Shown here in pieces: positions 63,101 to 64,000 of a DNA stretch of 64,000 nt (within the stretch, counting starts at the first letter, position 1; each line of letters starts with the position of its first letter). The stretch comes from Cyanoderma ruficeps. Lineage: Eukaryota > Chordata > Aves > Passeriformes > Timaliidae. The DNA is taken from NCBI GenBank assembly GCA_008694505.1, contig VZDJ01007755.1, positions 14,334,471-14,398,470 of the forward strand, given 5' to 3'. The position numbers and the translations under genes are program-made. The notes under the pieces were generated by a model. The model worked only from the letters and a program-made list of their open reading frames with translations, had not been told where the DNA came from and ran no database searches.

Positions 63101-63825
63101 TAATAACATTTCAGTGCCAGTATTTTAAAATGTAGCTCAGATGTTTATTGTAAGGTCAGATCTGTTCCGTTTCACTTGCTGCTTCCTCCTGTTGTGGGAG
63201 AGGCTGTTTTTAGTTTGCAGAAATCCCTTTCTCATGGGAAGGTGAGCTTTAGCTACCACAATCTTGAGCCCTGAGAGGCAAATCAAAATAACACACCACT
63301 CATTTACGGTAGGCATTGCCTAACTAATAAGAGTTGTTCTGGACTCCGAGTGCTCAGCTGAGATGGGCAGATCAAATTGATTATATTGCTTGCTAACCTG
63401 TCTGACTGCCTCATCAAAGTGTTACACCAGCCATGTAGACTCCTTGCACTGGCAGGAACGTCTGCAGTACAGGGACAGTGAGCAGCTTGTCCAAACAGAG
63501 GTGAAAACACGATGCCACATGTTCTGGATAGTGCCTTTTGGACAAGTACTGAGCCTGGATTTGCAGGGTCTCAGGCTGTGTTTCTTGGTAGCCTTTTCCT
63601 GAGGATAACTGAATTCCTCATCTTTACTATAAAATGGGGTAGGGTGATGTGAATATGACTCTATCTTCCAGTTACACTGTGCATCTTTTAATAGAAAGTA
63701 AAAAGTAGTGGAGAATACCTACACTAAAATTACTTTAAATGAATAGAACCCATTCAGCTTTGGGGCCCATTTTTCTTTATTTTCAGAGTGTGCATGTGCA
63801 AGGGGAAGGTTTGTTTTGTAGCTTT
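57111..63825. other. Long non-coding stretch
   Basis: CpG-poor DNA without recognised genes or repeat families. Further CpG retention is seen at 57490-57750. Two GGG-T tracts lie at 59056-59085. The segment 59990-60330 is balanced in composition and holds a RUNX-type TGTGGTTT at 60051-60058. Short open frames have no family resemblance. Confidence 0.5.
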
Positions 63826-63939
63826 TTGTGTTGGATTAGTTTGTGAGTTTGGGGTGGGTTTTTGTTTTGGTAGGTTTTTTTCTTGCTTTGTTTTGTGTAG
63901 TTTTGTTTGTTTGCTGTTTTGTTTGTTATTTTTTTTAAC
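63826..63939. repeat. TTTG/GGT-rich low-complexity tract
   Basis: Almost purine-free apart from G: T runs broken by G, GG and GGGG, with loose TTTG periodicity. Simple sequence. Confidence 0.9.
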
Positions 63940-64000
63940 TTCTTAGAACACAGCCCTAAACACTCTTGAAATAGGTCCTAAATAGCACTGTAGAGACTCT
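63940..64000. other. Right edge, nothing recognised
   Basis: The last 61 bases hold no feature I can support. Confidence 0.6.

Noticed and set aside
1..64000. tRNA, rRNA, CRISPR array, telomeric repeat or bacterial operon
   Set aside because: No cloverleaf boxes, ribosomal sequence, regularly spaced repeats, TTAGGG arrays or tightly packed genes were seen.

Overview
The window looks like nuclear DNA from a bird. The interspersed repeats are CR1 non-LTR retrotransposon copies of the avian type, whose 3' ends carry the usual TTCTATG-like or TTCTGTGATT-like terminus, plus one solitary LTR with a 6-bp target duplication. I recognised no Alu, L1 or tRNA-derived SINE. CpG is strongly depleted outside a few patches, and there is no bacterial-style gene packing. 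A crocodilian or turtle could also carry CR1, so 'bird' is likely but not proven. Two isolated N characters (17335 and 28276) mark unresolved bases in a draft assembly.

No complete protein-coding gene can be supported. The left edge (1 to about 1330) is a dense CpG island with repeated GC boxes and a good plus-strand splice donor at 816. The simplest reading is a promoter with first exon, followed by 62 kb of intron or intergenic DNA. The longer open frames inside the island run on both strands and reflect high GC rather than coding. Elsewhere open frames are short. The only frames I could assign to a family are the decayed reverse-transcriptase pieces of a CR1 copy at 12945-14363.

Layout: CpG island (1-1330); AT-rich non-coding DNA with CR1 fragments at 4186-4302 (minus) and 5472-5787 (plus); a 1.4-kb 5'-truncated CR1 with reverse-transcriptase remains at 12945-14363 (minus); a 46-base poly(A) beside an N at 17277-17335; a 35-bp tandem duplication at 20461; a CR1 fragment at 22350-22560 (minus); a long featureless stretch to 43 kb; a complete solo LTR at 43314-43924 flanked by GAGCAG; a roughly 1-kb CpG-retaining block at 45.8-46.7 kb that looks like a conserved regulatory element; a CR1 fragment at 49311-49558 (plus); a second, weaker CpG-retaining block at 56.6-57.1 kb; and T/G-rich low-complexity DNA near the right edge.

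Four short open segments bounded by splice-like sites (10468, 19524 and 47526 on plus, 34250 on minus) are listed as candidate exons with low confidence. The plus-strand ones do not join to each other in a common open frame, so they do not build a gene by themselves. The most unusual window-wide pattern is the repeated occurrence, on both strands, of tracts of three or more G followed at once by six or more T (or the complement), far more often than chance adjacency would give.
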